64,000 nucleotides of DNA from Nocardia huaxiensis (lineage in GTDB: Bacteria; Actinomycetota; Actinomycetes; Mycobacteriales; Mycobacteriaceae), in the NCBI RefSeq assembly GCF_013744875.1, contig NZ_CP059399.1:7750001-7814000 (forward strand). The letters run 5' to 3'. The stretch's first letter is position 1, and the number at the start of each line of letters is the position of its first letter. Made by a program: the position numbers and the translations under genes. The notes beneath the pieces were generated by a model, which was not told where the DNA came from, did no database searches, and worked only from the letters and a program-made list of their open reading frames with translations. Of this stretch, positions 8,771 through 19,233 are shown one piece after another.

Positions 8771-10018
8771 TCAGGGCCGATCCGCCTTCACCAGCAGCAC
8801 ATACTGAGCCGCCGCCTTCTCTTGCGCGTCCTGCAGATCCCGGCTGTTGACCACGCCCACATAGCGGTGCACCAGCACCTTGCACGAGTACTTCAGATCC
8901 GCGGTGACACCCGGATCGGCGCTCTCGGTGCAGCGCACATCCGGCACCCCAGGCGGCGGAGTCGTGACCCGATAGTCGGATTCCTTCGGAATGGGCGCGA
9001 AGTACTTTCGCGCGGCCACCGGATCGGTGAAACGCAGCACCCCCGCCCAGGCCACCTTCGCGAAGGCATCGGCCACCAGCGTGCCCGCATCCGGACGCGC
9101 ATATTTGAGGAAAACGACGCGCGGGCCGAACACCACCCCGGAGTCCACGATCGGATCATCCCAATTGGCAATGGTGCTCACCGGCACCGAACTCTGCACC
9201 GGATACGGCCACTGCCCGCGCTTGGCCGGCAGCGTCCGCCGCAGCATGCCGTCGCGATCCAGGGCCAGCGCGGAAATCCGGTCCACCGGTGTGGCCGCGA
9301 AGCGGTCCAGCGCCGGCAGTTGCGCGTCGAACGCCTTCCGCACCACGCCCGTGAGCGCCGCCAGATCCGTGCTCGGCCACTGGGCGTACACGTTCACCAC
9401 GAAGGAACCGTGCGCGATGGTCGCGGCCAGCGTCGGCACACTCGGCCGCCAATGCCCGCGCGCCGCCCCGTATCCGGGGATACTCACCGCGACATTGTCC
9501 TTGCTGACCGCGAAGTCGGCGGCGTCGATGCCGGTGGCGGCGGCCTGCGCGGTCGCGTCGTCGGGAAAGCGCAACAGCACCACCGACACTCGATGCATGC
9601 CCACCTGAGCGCTGTCGTCGTCGGTATCGGTGCCGCCGACCCAGAAGCCGGTCAGCATGCGCTGCTGATCCAGCACCGGTTTGACCGCGTCGCCCAGCCG
9701 CCGGGTGGCCAGATCCGAGCTGGGCAGCGCGGCAATCCCCACGCCCAGACTGTATTTCGCGTCCGGGTCGGCCTCGGCGGGATCGATGATGGCCTCGCCC
9801 ATCCGCACCGCCTCGACGATCTTGCCGTATCTCCCGTCCCCCGGGGGCGGCTCATCGAGCAGGTCGGTGCCGTAATCGCCCACCGAGAGCGTGTTCAGGT
9901 CCACCGTGGTCTCCTGCGGCGTGCCCGGCACCGTGCAGCCGGTGGCGAGAACGACCAGGGCACACAGCATTCCGAGCCAGGCGAGTCTCCCGATGCGTTC
10001 CGTGGACTGGGACATCAT
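8771..10018 (-). CDS. Lipoprotein of unknown function
   Basis: A 415-residue protein from an ATG-ATG start behind GAGGAA. The signal peptide ends in a lipobox (LATGC), so it should be lipid-anchored outside the membrane. The rest has no hydrophobic segments. It includes repeated statements of a fold with DxxTAQAAA-like helices and a C-terminal region with several Cys (VRCTESAD, YSCKVLVHR). Its start is 31 bases after the kinase stop, so it is probably co-transcribed and could be an extracytoplasmic partner or substrate of the kinase (inference). Similar large lipoproteins are common in Nocardia; no function is known to me. Confidence 0.8.
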   Translation of the reverse strand: MMSQSTERIGRLAWLGMLCALVVLATGCTVPGTPQETTVDLNTLSVGDYGTDLLDEPPPGDGRYGKIVEAVRMGEAIIDPAEADPDAKYSLGVGIAALPSSDLATRRLGDAVKPVLDQQRMLTGFWVGGTDTDDDSAQVGMHRVSVVLLRFPDDATAQAAATGIDAADFAVSKDNVAVSIPGYGAARGHWRPSVPTLAATIAHGSFVVNVYAQWPSTDLAALTGVVRKAFDAQLPALDRFAATPVDRISALALDRDGMLRRTLPAKRGQWPYPVQSSVPVSTIANWDDPIVDSGVVFGPRVVFLKYARPDAGTLVADAFAKVAWAGVLRFTDPVAARKYFAPIPKESDYRVTTPPPGVPDVRCTESADPGVTADLKYSCKVLVHRYVGVVNSRDLQDAQEKAAAQYVLLVKADRP

Positions 10019-10049
10019 GCGACTTCCTCGGGGCGGCAGGGGATCTCGG

Positions 10050-11516
10050 TCAGAGTGGCGCGGACGGCCACCAACGCTGCAGGAGTTCGTTACCGGTGGA
10101 TCCGCCGGTGACCATGACCATGCAGAAGTAGCGGGACGGGCTCTCGAAATACACCTGCAGCACCCCGCGCACCCGGCCCGGCGTGATTTCGGCGTGGCCC
10201 CAATACAATCGGCCCGAACCCGAGGCGCGAGTCCAGTCCTGATTGCCCTCGCCGGTGTAGCCGGCCTGCTCGGTGAAGGGCATGGGGGTGCGATCGGCCA
10301 TGCAGGTGAAGGCGGTCGTATCGGCGGGCGGGGCCGCGCCGGTGCAGAAGATCTGAGCCACCGGTTTGGCCTCCTTGTCGACCGGGACGCTGGTGCCGCC
10401 GGTATCGGTCGGAAAGCAATTGCCGCTGCCGATTTCGATGGTGTCCGGGCGTTCCGGCAGCAGGCTGGGGAAGGCGGCGACGATATAGGCGTAGGACTTC
10501 CACTCCGGGAAGTCGTCGGCGGAGACGGTGGTGGTCGGCGCGCCGATGGTGAGCGCGGCGACCGGCTTGCCGGTGACGACCCGCGCATCCGGACGCACCA
10601 GCAGGGCCAGAGCGACGGCCAGCGCGATCACGAGAGTTGTGGCGCCGAGACGTATTCCGAGCCATCTGCCGGATGCGGCACCGGGCGGATCGCCGCGCAG
10701 GACCCCGGCGGCCTCCTCCGCCAGCGCGCCGCAGCTGGGATGCCGCCGCCGCGGGTCCTTCGCCATGGCCCGCGCGATCACGGCGTCGAATCCGGCGGGC
10801 AATCCCGCGCGGGACGGTTGCGGCGGCGGATCCAGCAGATGGGCGCGCACCACCGAGCGGGGATCGCCGCGTTCGAACGGCAGTGCGCCGGTGAGCATTT
10901 GATACAGCGTGCAGCCTAGGGCGTAGACATCGGCGCGGTGATCCACCGGCCCGTTCTCCAACTGCTCCGGGGCGATGTAGCCGAGTGTGCCCACCACCGC
11001 GCCGGATCCGGTGATCCGGTCGCCGTCCTCGGTGGTGCGGGCGATGCCGAAGTCGGTGACCAGCACCCGATCCCGGCCGTCGCGGCCCCGGGTGACCATG
11101 ATGTTGGCGGGCTTCACATCCCGGTGCACCAGGCCCGCCCGGTGGATCTCGTCCAGCCCGCGCGCGGCCTCCCCGAGAATATGGACGGCCCGCTCCGGCG
11201 GCAGCGCGCGCGGCCCGTGCCGGATGAGCGTGGCCACATCCGTGCCGTCGATGAACTGCATGGCGATCCACGGCCGGCCCTGGTGAATGCCGCGATCATG
11301 CACCGACACCAGATTCGGATGGTCCAGGCGCGCAGCCACTTCCGCCTCACGCAGGAAGCGGAACTGGAAGTCCGGATCCTCGGAATGGTTGGCCAGCAGG
11401 ATCTTCAGCGCCTCCTTGCGCGGCAGCCGGGGATGCTGGGCGCGATAGACCACGGCCATGCCGCCGGAGCCGAGCCGATGCTCGATGCGATAGCCGGCGA
11501 AAACGCGTCCCTCCAC
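10050..11516 (-). CDS. Transmembrane Ser/Thr protein kinase (PknB/Hanks type)
   Basis: A 488-residue protein from a GTG preceded by GGGAG; the open frame continues upstream but that part belongs to non-coding and remnant DNA. Kinase motifs are complete: glycine loop GSGGMAVVY (16-24), Lys38, HRDVKPANIM with catalytic Asp133, and DFG (in VTDFGIA). One membrane segment lies near residue 290 and is followed by an extracellular domain of about 180 residues with paired cysteines. There are no PASTA repeats. Bacterial kinases of this type sense envelope signals. It forms a likely operon with the downstream lipoprotein. Confidence 0.9.
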   Translation of the reverse strand: MEGRVFAGYRIEHRLGSGGMAVVYRAQHPRLPRKEALKILLANHSEDPDFQFRFLREAEVAARLDHPNLVSVHDRGIHQGRPWIAMQFIDGTDVATLIRHGPRALPPERAVHILGEAARGLDEIHRAGLVHRDVKPANIMVTRGRDGRDRVLVTDFGIARTTEDGDRITGSGAVVGTLGYIAPEQLENGPVDHRADVYALGCTLYQMLTGALPFERGDPRSVVRAHLLDPPPQPSRAGLPAGFDAVIARAMAKDPRRRHPSCGALAEEAAGVLRGDPPGAASGRWLGIRLGATTLVIALAVALALLVRPDARVVTGKPVAALTIGAPTTTVSADDFPEWKSYAYIVAAFPSLLPERPDTIEIGSGNCFPTDTGGTSVPVDKEAKPVAQIFCTGAAPPADTTAFTCMADRTPMPFTEQAGYTGEGNQDWTRASGSGRLYWGHAEITPGRVRGVLQVYFESPSRYFCMVMVTGGSTGNELLQRWWPSAPL

Positions 11517-11678
11517 CCTGGCTCCCTTTTTCCCAGGGGCTCCGCCCCCGGACCCCTGAGAATCGGGGGTGTTGACCCCGGTTCCAGTCCCTCGATCCGA
11601 CGGTAGCAAGGACTTTCGGTGCACTGTGCTCGTTCCGGTACGGAATCCGGGCACGGCCGAATGCCTCAGGACGACTCG

Positions 11679-11919
11679 GCCACCGAGGTCTGGGGCTGTC
11701 TTGGCGAAACGGGCCATGGCAGGCGCGTCGGCCGCGGCGGGCCGATCGACTGTCATGAGCCCGCACAGTTTCGCGAAGAAGCTGCGCGGATCCATGGATT
11801 CGACCTGCTTGGCCGGTCCAGGCGTCCATGACCTGCATGAGCCAGTAGCGATCCGCCATGGCCGGGATCTGCATGATGCCCGCGGAGTGTAGCCAGACGA
11901 TTGCCCGCACTCGGATATT
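11679..11919 (-). pseudogene. Decayed remnant of a DUF1254-family protein
   Basis: Two fragments in different minus-strand frames look like pieces of one DUF1254 protein. Bases 11919-11818 encode IRVRAIVWLH then PAMADRYWLMQVMDAW, a DUF1254 signature. Bases 11813-11679 encode KQVESMDPRSFFAKL then AAADAPAMARFAK, which in intact proteins lies roughly 100 residues further on. The intervening part is deleted and both ends are gone. It explains the ~450-base gap between the kinase and cyclase genes. Family recognition is from memory of the consensus, not from a search. Confidence 0.6.
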
Positions 11920-11967
11920 TCCGGCATGGTCCTTGCGGTCCCCCGCCGTGACGGCCAGGCTGATGCC

Positions 11968-12630
11968 GTGCGTCTCATCGACCTGTCCGTACCGCTCCGG
12001 ACCGGCATGCCCGTATACCCCGGCGACCCGGAGGTGACGTTGAATCCGGCGCTCACCGTCGCCCGCGACGGCGTGAACGTGCTGCACCTGGACCTGGGCT
12101 CACAGACCGGGACCCATGTCGACGCGCCCGTGCACATCGACGACCGGCTGCCCGCCCTGGACGAACTGCCGCTCGACCGATTCCTCGGCCCGGCCGTCGT
12201 CATCGACGCCCGCGGTCTCGCGCCGCGCACTCCCCTCGGACTCGAATACTTCGAGGGCCGCGTCGCATCCGGCCAGATCGTGCTGATCGCCACCGGCTGG
12301 GCTCGGCACTGGGGTACTCCGGACTATCTCGCGCACCCGTATCCGACCCCCGAAGTCGCCGCCTACCTGGTCGAATCCGGTGTGCGCACAATCGGCGTCG
12401 ATGCCCTCAGCGTGGATCCGACACCGGCGGAGGACATTCCCGTGCATCGCATTCTCTGCGGTGCGCACGCGGTGATCGCGGAGAACCTCACCGACCTGAG
12501 CGAGGTGCTGGCGGCACAGGATTCGGGGCATCGCATCGAAGTGTCTCTGCTACCGCTCAGCATCCCCCGCGCCGACGGCTCACCCGTGCGTGCCATCGCC
12601 AGAATATGGCAGGACGAGCCACCACTCTGA
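11968..12630 (+). CDS. Cyclase-family (kynurenine formamidase-like) metal hydrolase
   Basis: A 220-residue protein from the GTG at 11968, with the family's usual N-terminus RLIDLSVPL close to the start; an in-frame ATG at 11926 would add 14 residues that overlap remnant DNA. The motif GTHVDAPVHID is the metal-binding signature of the PF04199 putative cyclase / arylformamidase fold, and an IGVDALSVDP segment is also typical. These enzymes hydrolyse formamide or lactone bonds. The substrate is unknown; the gene stands alone. Confidence 0.85.
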   Translation: MRLIDLSVPLRTGMPVYPGDPEVTLNPALTVARDGVNVLHLDLGSQTGTHVDAPVHIDDRLPALDELPLDRFLGPAVVIDARGLAPRTPLGLEYFEGRVASGQIVLIATGWARHWGTPDYLAHPYPTPEVAAYLVESGVRTIGVDALSVDPTPAEDIPVHRILCGAHAVIAENLTDLSEVLAAQDSGHRIEVSLLPLSIPRADGSPVRAIARIWQDEPPL

Positions 12631-12758
12631 GAGTTCGCTGTGACCGGTACATCACTGTATTGGAAATTGTGGCGCGGCCCACTCGATCTTCGTAGACTTC
12701 ATCCGATAACGGGGGGAGTCGGGGCCCCCGACGCCTGCTCGATCAGAAAGACCCTTAC

Positions 12759-13121
12759 GTGAAGCGTTCCGCCGTAACAACTTTGCTAGCCACCGCCGCC
12801 ATTTTGTCCGCCGCTCCCGCGGTCGCCTCCGCGGACATCGTCCTCACGGATGCGGCCACCACCAACGCCGACGATCCGCTCCAGTCGGAAGTCACGGGTT
12901 CGGCGTCCGGCTCGGCGAACACCGGCACCTCGGGCGGCCTGGCCACCACCGGCTCCACCGGCACCGGCTCCTTCGGGCTGCCGAACCTGGACAAGCTGCT
13001 GTTCGGCCCCTTCGACACACTGTGCGCGGTGACCGGCAGCGCGTCGACCATCCTGGGCAAGACGTCGTTCGGCTGCGACAACCTCAATGGCAAGGGCAAC
13101 CTCGGACTGCCCACCACGTAG
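12759..13121 (+). CDS. Small secreted Ser/Thr/Gly-rich protein
   Basis: A 120-residue protein from a GTG start with a clear signal peptide ending in AVASA. The mature part has a low-complexity Ser-Gly-Thr stretch (about residues 45-72) and a C-terminal segment with two Cys (LCAVTG, FGCDNL) that probably pair. No family recognised. It ends just before a bidirectional terminator shared with the convergent L,D-transpeptidase. Confidence 0.7.
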   Translation: MKRSAVTTLLATAAILSAAPAVASADIVLTDAATTNADDPLQSEVTGSASGSANTGTSGGLATTGSTGTGSFGLPNLDKLLFGPFDTLCAVTGSASTILGKTSFGCDNLNGKGNLGLPTT

Positions 13122-13153
13122 CGAACCGTCCGGACCGCGGTCGAGCAACAAGG

Positions 13154-13185
13154 AAGGGGCACCGGCTTCACGGCCGGTGCCCCTT
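13154..13185. terminator. Bidirectional intrinsic terminator
   Basis: Perfect 13-bp inverted repeat (AAGGGGCACCGGC and its complement) with a 6-base loop, between the convergent secreted-protein gene and the L,D-transpeptidase gene. Confidence 0.85.
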
Positions 13186-13205
13186 CTGCTGCGTTACTCG
13201 CGCGG

Positions 13206-14420
13206 TCAGCGGTTGTCGTCGGCGTTGCCGGCCTTCCACTGCGCCCACGGCATGTTCCAGTCGCCCAGGCCGTCCACGGCCGAGAGCGTGCCGCCGACCG
13301 TGTTCTTCACGATGGCGACGTCACCGCGCTTGGCGTTCTCGAACACCCAGCGGGCATCCGAGGGGCTCAGGTTGAGGCAGCCGTGGCTGGTGTTGTACGA
13401 ACCCTGCGCGCCCAGCGACCACGGGGCCGAGTGGAAGAAGATGCCGGAGTAGGACATTCGCGTCGCGTAGTCGACCGGCGTCTTGTAACCGTCGGGCGAG
13501 TTCACGGCCACGCCGTAGGTGGACGAGTCCATGATGATCTTCTCGTGCCGGTCGGCGATGATGTAGATGCCATTGTCGGTGGGAGTGCTGTTCTTGCCCA
13601 TCGAGGTCGGCATGGTTCTGATCACCTCACCGTTCTTCTCCACCGTCACCATGTGGGTGTTGTCGTCGGCGGTGAAGACCATGGCGTCGCCGACGGTGAA
13701 GGTGGAGGTGAGGTCGGCGTCACCGACCAGGCCGTTGCCCAGGTCCTTGCCGTACACGTTCACCGCGATGTCGACCTTGGTGCCCGGAGCCCAGAAATGC
13801 TCGGGCCGCCAGCGCACCTCACGATTGTTGACCCAGTAGAACGCGCCCTCGACCGCGGGCGTGGTCGTGATCTTGATCGCATTCTGCGCGGCCTTGCGGT
13901 CGGGAATGTTCTCGTCGAACTGGATGGCCACCGGCTGCGCGATGCCCACGACCTCGTTCTCACCCGGCAGCAGATACGGATGCGTGCGGTTGTTGGGCGA
14001 GATGGTGGTGAAGCTCATAGCGGTGCTGGACTTGCCGCCCAGCCCGATGGCCTCCACCGCCAGCGCATAGGTGCGCCCGAATCCCAACTGCTCGACCGGC
14101 TTCCACGACAGCCCGTCGGCGGCCAGTTCACCCGGCACCGCACGACCCTCGGGATTGGTGAGCGTCACATTCGTGAGCTTGCCGTCTTCCACCTTGAGCA
14201 CCAACGGATCTCCGGGCGAGACGCCCTTCTCCCCGTCCTTCACCGGTGAAATCAGTTTGGGCTTCATGAGTTCGGTGATCGGATTGGAATCGATTGCGAC
14301 CGAAGAGGAGTCGCTCGATCCCCCGCTCGAACAGCCGGTCAGCGCCAACGCCAGCGCCGCCGATACCGCTACGAAACCAAGCCATCTCCGCGACCGGCGC
14401 CGGCCCTGACTCTTACTCAT
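13206..14420 (-). CDS. Lipoprotein L,D-transpeptidase (YkuD domain)
   Basis: A 404-residue protein with a twin-basic N-terminus and a lipobox (LALTGC), followed by two Ig-like domains and a C-terminal YkuD catalytic domain. The active site is SHGCLNLS with Cys about 348; the His/Gly/Cys arrangement and the tryptophan-rich C-terminal extension resemble mycobacterial LdtMt2. These enzymes form 3-3 cross-links in peptidoglycan at the outer face of the membrane and are inhibited by carbapenems. It is transcribed toward the secreted-protein gene and faces the tRNA-Lys locus with its promoter. Confidence 0.93.
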   Translation of the reverse strand: MSKSQGRRRSRRWLGFVAVSAALALALTGCSSGGSSDSSSVAIDSNPITELMKPKLISPVKDGEKGVSPGDPLVLKVEDGKLTNVTLTNPEGRAVPGELAADGLSWKPVEQLGFGRTYALAVEAIGLGGKSSTAMSFTTISPNNRTHPYLLPGENEVVGIAQPVAIQFDENIPDRKAAQNAIKITTTPAVEGAFYWVNNREVRWRPEHFWAPGTKVDIAVNVYGKDLGNGLVGDADLTSTFTVGDAMVFTADDNTHMVTVEKNGEVIRTMPTSMGKNSTPTDNGIYIIADRHEKIIMDSSTYGVAVNSPDGYKTPVDYATRMSYSGIFFHSAPWSLGAQGSYNTSHGCLNLSPSDARWVFENAKRGDVAIVKNTVGGTLSAVDGLGDWNMPWAQWKAGNADDNR

Positions 14421-14770
14421 TGCAACCCCGCTTCACGTCTCCGGTGCGTGGGCGGCCCCGAGTTCCTCCGACCCCGACCACGCCTGCTCGACCACCACGC
14501 CTACGGGTTCGGCCGAGACCACGCCCTGCCCATTCTGCCAGGACCAAGCCCCAACCAACGACAAGACGTCAGCCCCCGCAGGGCTCGAAAGAAACATCGC
14601 ACCCGCCCCAACTTCGTTAACACCACCGAGCAAGTCCGGCACTCCTGACAAAACCCCAGTTCAAGGGGGCGATTTCACTTTCCACACCAAAGCCTGTTAA
14701 TGTTCTTTCCGCACCGCAGAGGGGCCGGAACGGAAGCCGAGAGGTTCTCCGGAAAGCCACAACGCAGTAC
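14421..14770. other. Intergenic region upstream of L,D-transpeptidase and tRNA-Lys
   Basis: No convincing coding frame. It should hold the minus-strand promoter of the transpeptidase and the plus-strand promoter of the tRNA. An AT-richer patch at about 14670-14705 is the best place for the tRNA promoter, but no consensus boxes stand out. Confidence 0.5.
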
Positions 14771-16691
<1,921 letters not shown>

Positions 16692-16695
<4 letters not shown>

Positions 16696-17195
16696 GATTC
16701 ATCTCCTTGCGCGTTGCGACTCTCCGCCGACGTACCCTTCCCATCTGCCTCGAGCAGCGCTCGCCCGACCTTTTCCGCTTCCGCGAACAACTCACTCAAC
16801 GGCCGGGTTCGCAGGCGTGTTGTTTTTCGAGAGCGAGCTTGAGGAACGGGAGCCACCCAATATTTCACTCCCATCTGCCTGATTTGATATCTGACGTCAT
16901 TCATCGCGGTGCGCGAGCTATTGTTTGCTGCGGGAATTATGATATCTCGAACCTCGGAATGCGCTTCCAGGTATTGCTTCACCGCCGGGAAGGCCAGCCG
17001 ATCACAGAACTGTGTGTCCCCTGTACCCAATTCCACTATCTCATGTACAATCCGAATCCCTTTCCAGGACGCCCAGCTTTGCGCGGCTGCACGGTAGTGC
17101 TCGACGGTCGCACGTCTGGCCATCGTGGTGAAGGTGAGGAACAGGACAGCAGGCGTCATCGACTCTAACTTGGAGTCGCAATTCTCAGCCATCAC
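16692..17195 (-). CDS. Resolvase-fold-like protein without the catalytic serine
   Basis: A 167-residue protein, overlapping by 4 bases both the upstream gene and the recombinase gene. Its order of segments mirrors a serine-recombinase N-domain: a first strand AVLFLTFTT where active enzymes have YxRVST, then AQSWASWKGIRIVHEIVE, a DIIIPAANNSSRT segment, and a final QIRQMGVKYWV. The active-site Arg-x-Ser is absent. This suggests a catalytically dead paralogue acting as an accessory to the integrase, but the similarity is seen by eye only. Otherwise it is an unknown protein. Confidence 0.7.
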
Positions 17196-17848
17196 TCAAC
17201 CTCCCCACAGATGATCGCGAGCCCCGACTTACGTTCGAATTGCTTTTCACTAGTGTCGTCAACTTCGTTTTCCCTGCTTCCGATATTCCCACGTTTTATT
17301 GGTACAATTCCAGTGGCCGCCTCAAGCCTAGCGCGCTTTGTCGGGTTTTTGACTAGCCCCCTTGTCACCGAATTTAGTCGGCGCGAGAAGTGGCCGGAAA
17401 TGAGTGGCACTCCACGGCTTCCCGACCGTTCAGTAATGCGATGACATTGCGCCATCGCCTCCTCGGCAAACCGATCAGCCGCGCGTGCCGCATCCGACTG
17501 CTCACTGTAGAGCCGGGCACGATATGGCAAGTCGACGATTGTCTTGTACTGGCGCAACAAGGACCGATACATCCGGCCAGATTCGGCCAGCACCGGAATT
17601 GTCACGATCTCCGAGCGACATTCCTGGTCACCGACACGCGCTGCGGGCACGAACTTCATCACAACGCCCCCATACCGGCATAGGTATTCAACCAGCGGCA
17701 ACTTATTGAAATAGGCCAATTCAGCTATCAACTGCCCCTGAGTCAACGCTAGTTCAGTAGCGGTGCGCCGATTCGTTTTCTTCGTCGCCGCAGGCACAAG
17801 CGCTCGAAGCCCTGCCAGCGCATCACCACAATTCGTAACGCCATTCAT
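17192..17848 (-). CDS. Hypothetical protein of the element backbone
   Basis: A 218-residue protein whose start and stop overlap the neighbouring genes by 4 bases, strong evidence that it is translated. It is mainly helical with a central block of Arg/Ala (RARLYSEQSDAARAADRFAEEAM) and a basic C-terminal third. No family recognised. Genomic linkage to the integrase suggests a function in integration, excision or maintenance. Confidence 0.7.
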   Translation of the reverse strand: MNGVTNCGDALAGLRALVPAATKKTNRRTATELALTQGQLIAELAYFNKLPLVEYLCRYGGVVMKFVPAARVGDQECRSEIVTIPVLAESGRMYRSLLRQYKTIVDLPYRARLYSEQSDAARAADRFAEEAMAQCHRITERSGSRGVPLISGHFSRRLNSVTRGLVKNPTKRARLEAATGIVPIKRGNIGSRENEVDDTSEKQFERKSGLAIICGEVE

Positions 17849-18054
17849 AGTTGCCCCCGCAGGACTACGCCATCTGCATACTCACGCCTCGCCACCAACC
17901 GCTCAACCACGCCCCCACACTTGGTTGCATTCGAGTCCGCTTTCGTCGCCCAGCCGCGCCAGACGCCGCGGTGGACTGCAATCCAGGCGGCTCTGATCAG
18001 CTCTATTTCGTGGCGATATCCCTCCGACAGCTCCTTCACATTCACATGGACCAT
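17845..18054 (-). CDS. Small hypothetical protein (69 aa)
   Basis: The first gene of the integrase operon, starting at an ATG behind a strong GGAGG. Its stop overlaps the next start by 4 bases. The peptide is basic and amphipathic in its first half (YRHEIELIRAAWIAVHRGVWRGW) with one Cys. No family recognised; size and place would suit a directionality factor, which is only a guess. Confidence 0.65.
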   Translation of the reverse strand: MVHVNVKELSEGYRHEIELIRAAWIAVHRGVWRGWATKADSNATKCGGVVERLVARREYADGVVLRGQL

Positions 18055-18151
18055 GAGACCCTCCTTTCATTTCATGCTGGGGAATTTTTCGTTCCCACCC
18101 AAACTGTAACTCTCTTTGCGACATAAATGGATAGGATTTCTGACGCGGAAT

Positions 18152-19039
18152 TTACATCTCCAACACGTCGGCGATTGAATCATTGGGATCCGATTCCAAC
18201 CGCCTTTCGGTAGATTCGAGGATTCCCGGCAATGGCATCGATTCACCCCCGTTCGTCGCTGTGACGACGAAGCCAATAAACCGGTCATACGTGCATATTT
18301 CAAATAGTCTGGGTGATCCCAACTCGATCGTTGCGATAAGTGCACTCAGTACTGCAGCCCGCTTATCGTCGGGCACAACCCACAGCACTGATGGAAATAG
18401 ACCATGCTCAGCCTGGTAACGACCACTCTTGAAAAAGCGACTATAGGCACCCAACTTTCTCGCCAGATGCGGATCATGCTCAGTACCCCGGTCCGCCTCG
18501 ATGAACCAGTGGTGCTCGAACTCCCTGCCAGCCGTCACCGCATACAGGTCCGGTTTGAGGACCTCTCTGGCCCCGTGCCGACCGACGAACATCCGTCGGG
18601 CCTGGCCCTCGACGCCGATCTCGGACAATTCGATCCGACCCGCTTGTTCGGCTTCTCGCAGCAGCACCCCGAGGTTGGCGACGGTCAGAGTGTGCTTGGT
18701 GAATTCGGGCGACGGTTCGCGGTACCGCCGCCGATACGCGCGCCCATGAAGGTGGCGGAGCAAGCGGTCGCCCGTCGCCGTCAGTTGCCAGGTCAGGCTG
18801 TCCGAGCCCTGGCGAACACCACCGACACGACGGGTCAGGGTGGAGATGACGCCATGGCCACGCAATCGCTGTAGCACGCGCGTGGTGGCCCGTGTCGCGG
18901 CTGCCACGCTCTGATGGCCGGTGGTGAAGTGCAGGCGCTGAATCTGCCGCGTAGTGAGTAGTCGGAAGCGCTCGACATCCTCCACGATGGCAATGTCGCG
19001 CTCGCTGAGCTGCTCGCGCAGGAGGTCCACTTGTCTCAT
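18152..19039 (-). CDS. Replication-relaxation family protein
   Basis: A 295-residue protein. The start ATG at 19039 overlaps the stop of the small upstream gene (ATGA), so the longer GTG start at 19057 is unlikely. The N-terminus is a winged helix (LLTTRQIQRLHF, then ATTRVLQRLRGHGVI) followed by TLTVANLGVLLREAE and a WFIEADRGTEH segment, matching the PF13814 replication-relaxation family of actinobacterial plasmids and integrative elements. It is thought to act at plasmid origins or relaxosomes; the biochemistry is not established. Confidence 0.85.
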   Translation of the reverse strand: MRQVDLLREQLSERDIAIVEDVERFRLLTTRQIQRLHFTTGHQSVAAATRATTRVLQRLRGHGVISTLTRRVGGVRQGSDSLTWQLTATGDRLLRHLHGRAYRRRYREPSPEFTKHTLTVANLGVLLREAEQAGRIELSEIGVEGQARRMFVGRHGAREVLKPDLYAVTAGREFEHHWFIEADRGTEHDPHLARKLGAYSRFFKSGRYQAEHGLFPSVLWVVPDDKRAAVLSALIATIELGSPRLFEICTYDRFIGFVVTATNGGESMPLPGILESTERRLESDPNDSIADVLEM

Positions 19040-19233
19040 GTCCGCGCCTCGCTGCACCCACCACCCGCAGCACCGTCGCCGGGCCTTCTGAGACCGCTGA
19101 ACCAGCGGTCAGTCCCGTCCCGGAAGGAGCGGACGAGGCGGATCGACCGGGCCGAACGGAAGCTTGTATGCGACGTGGCCGGACGGTCGGAACGACACAT
19201 CCGCTTGGCTTCCTTCGTCCGCACGCCAGTCAT
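19036..19233 (-). CDS. Small basic protein coupled to both neighbours (65 aa)
   Basis: Its ATG overlaps the stop of the VirD4-like gene and its TGA overlaps the start of the replication-relaxation gene, both as ATGA. A GGGGGAG ribosome site lies 7 bases ahead. These overlaps are the main reason to call it real. The product is very basic (about 15 Arg/Lys in 65) with two Cys. No family recognised; a DNA-binding role is plausible. Confidence 0.6.
   Translation of the reverse strand: MTGVRTKEAKRMCRSDRPATSHTSFRSARSIRLVRSFRDGTDRWFSGLRRPGDGAAGGGCSEART

Noticed and set aside
11347..12087. Minus-strand open frame joined to the kinase 5' region
   Set aside because: It is an accidental join of cyclase complement, DUF1254 remnant and an out-of-frame kinase segment. 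Only the remnant part is meaningful.
10050..12293. Kinase start at the far upstream end of the open frame
   Set aside because: Upstream residues are low-complexity read-through of other genes; the GTG at 11516 with GGGAG just before the kinase domain is the sensible start.
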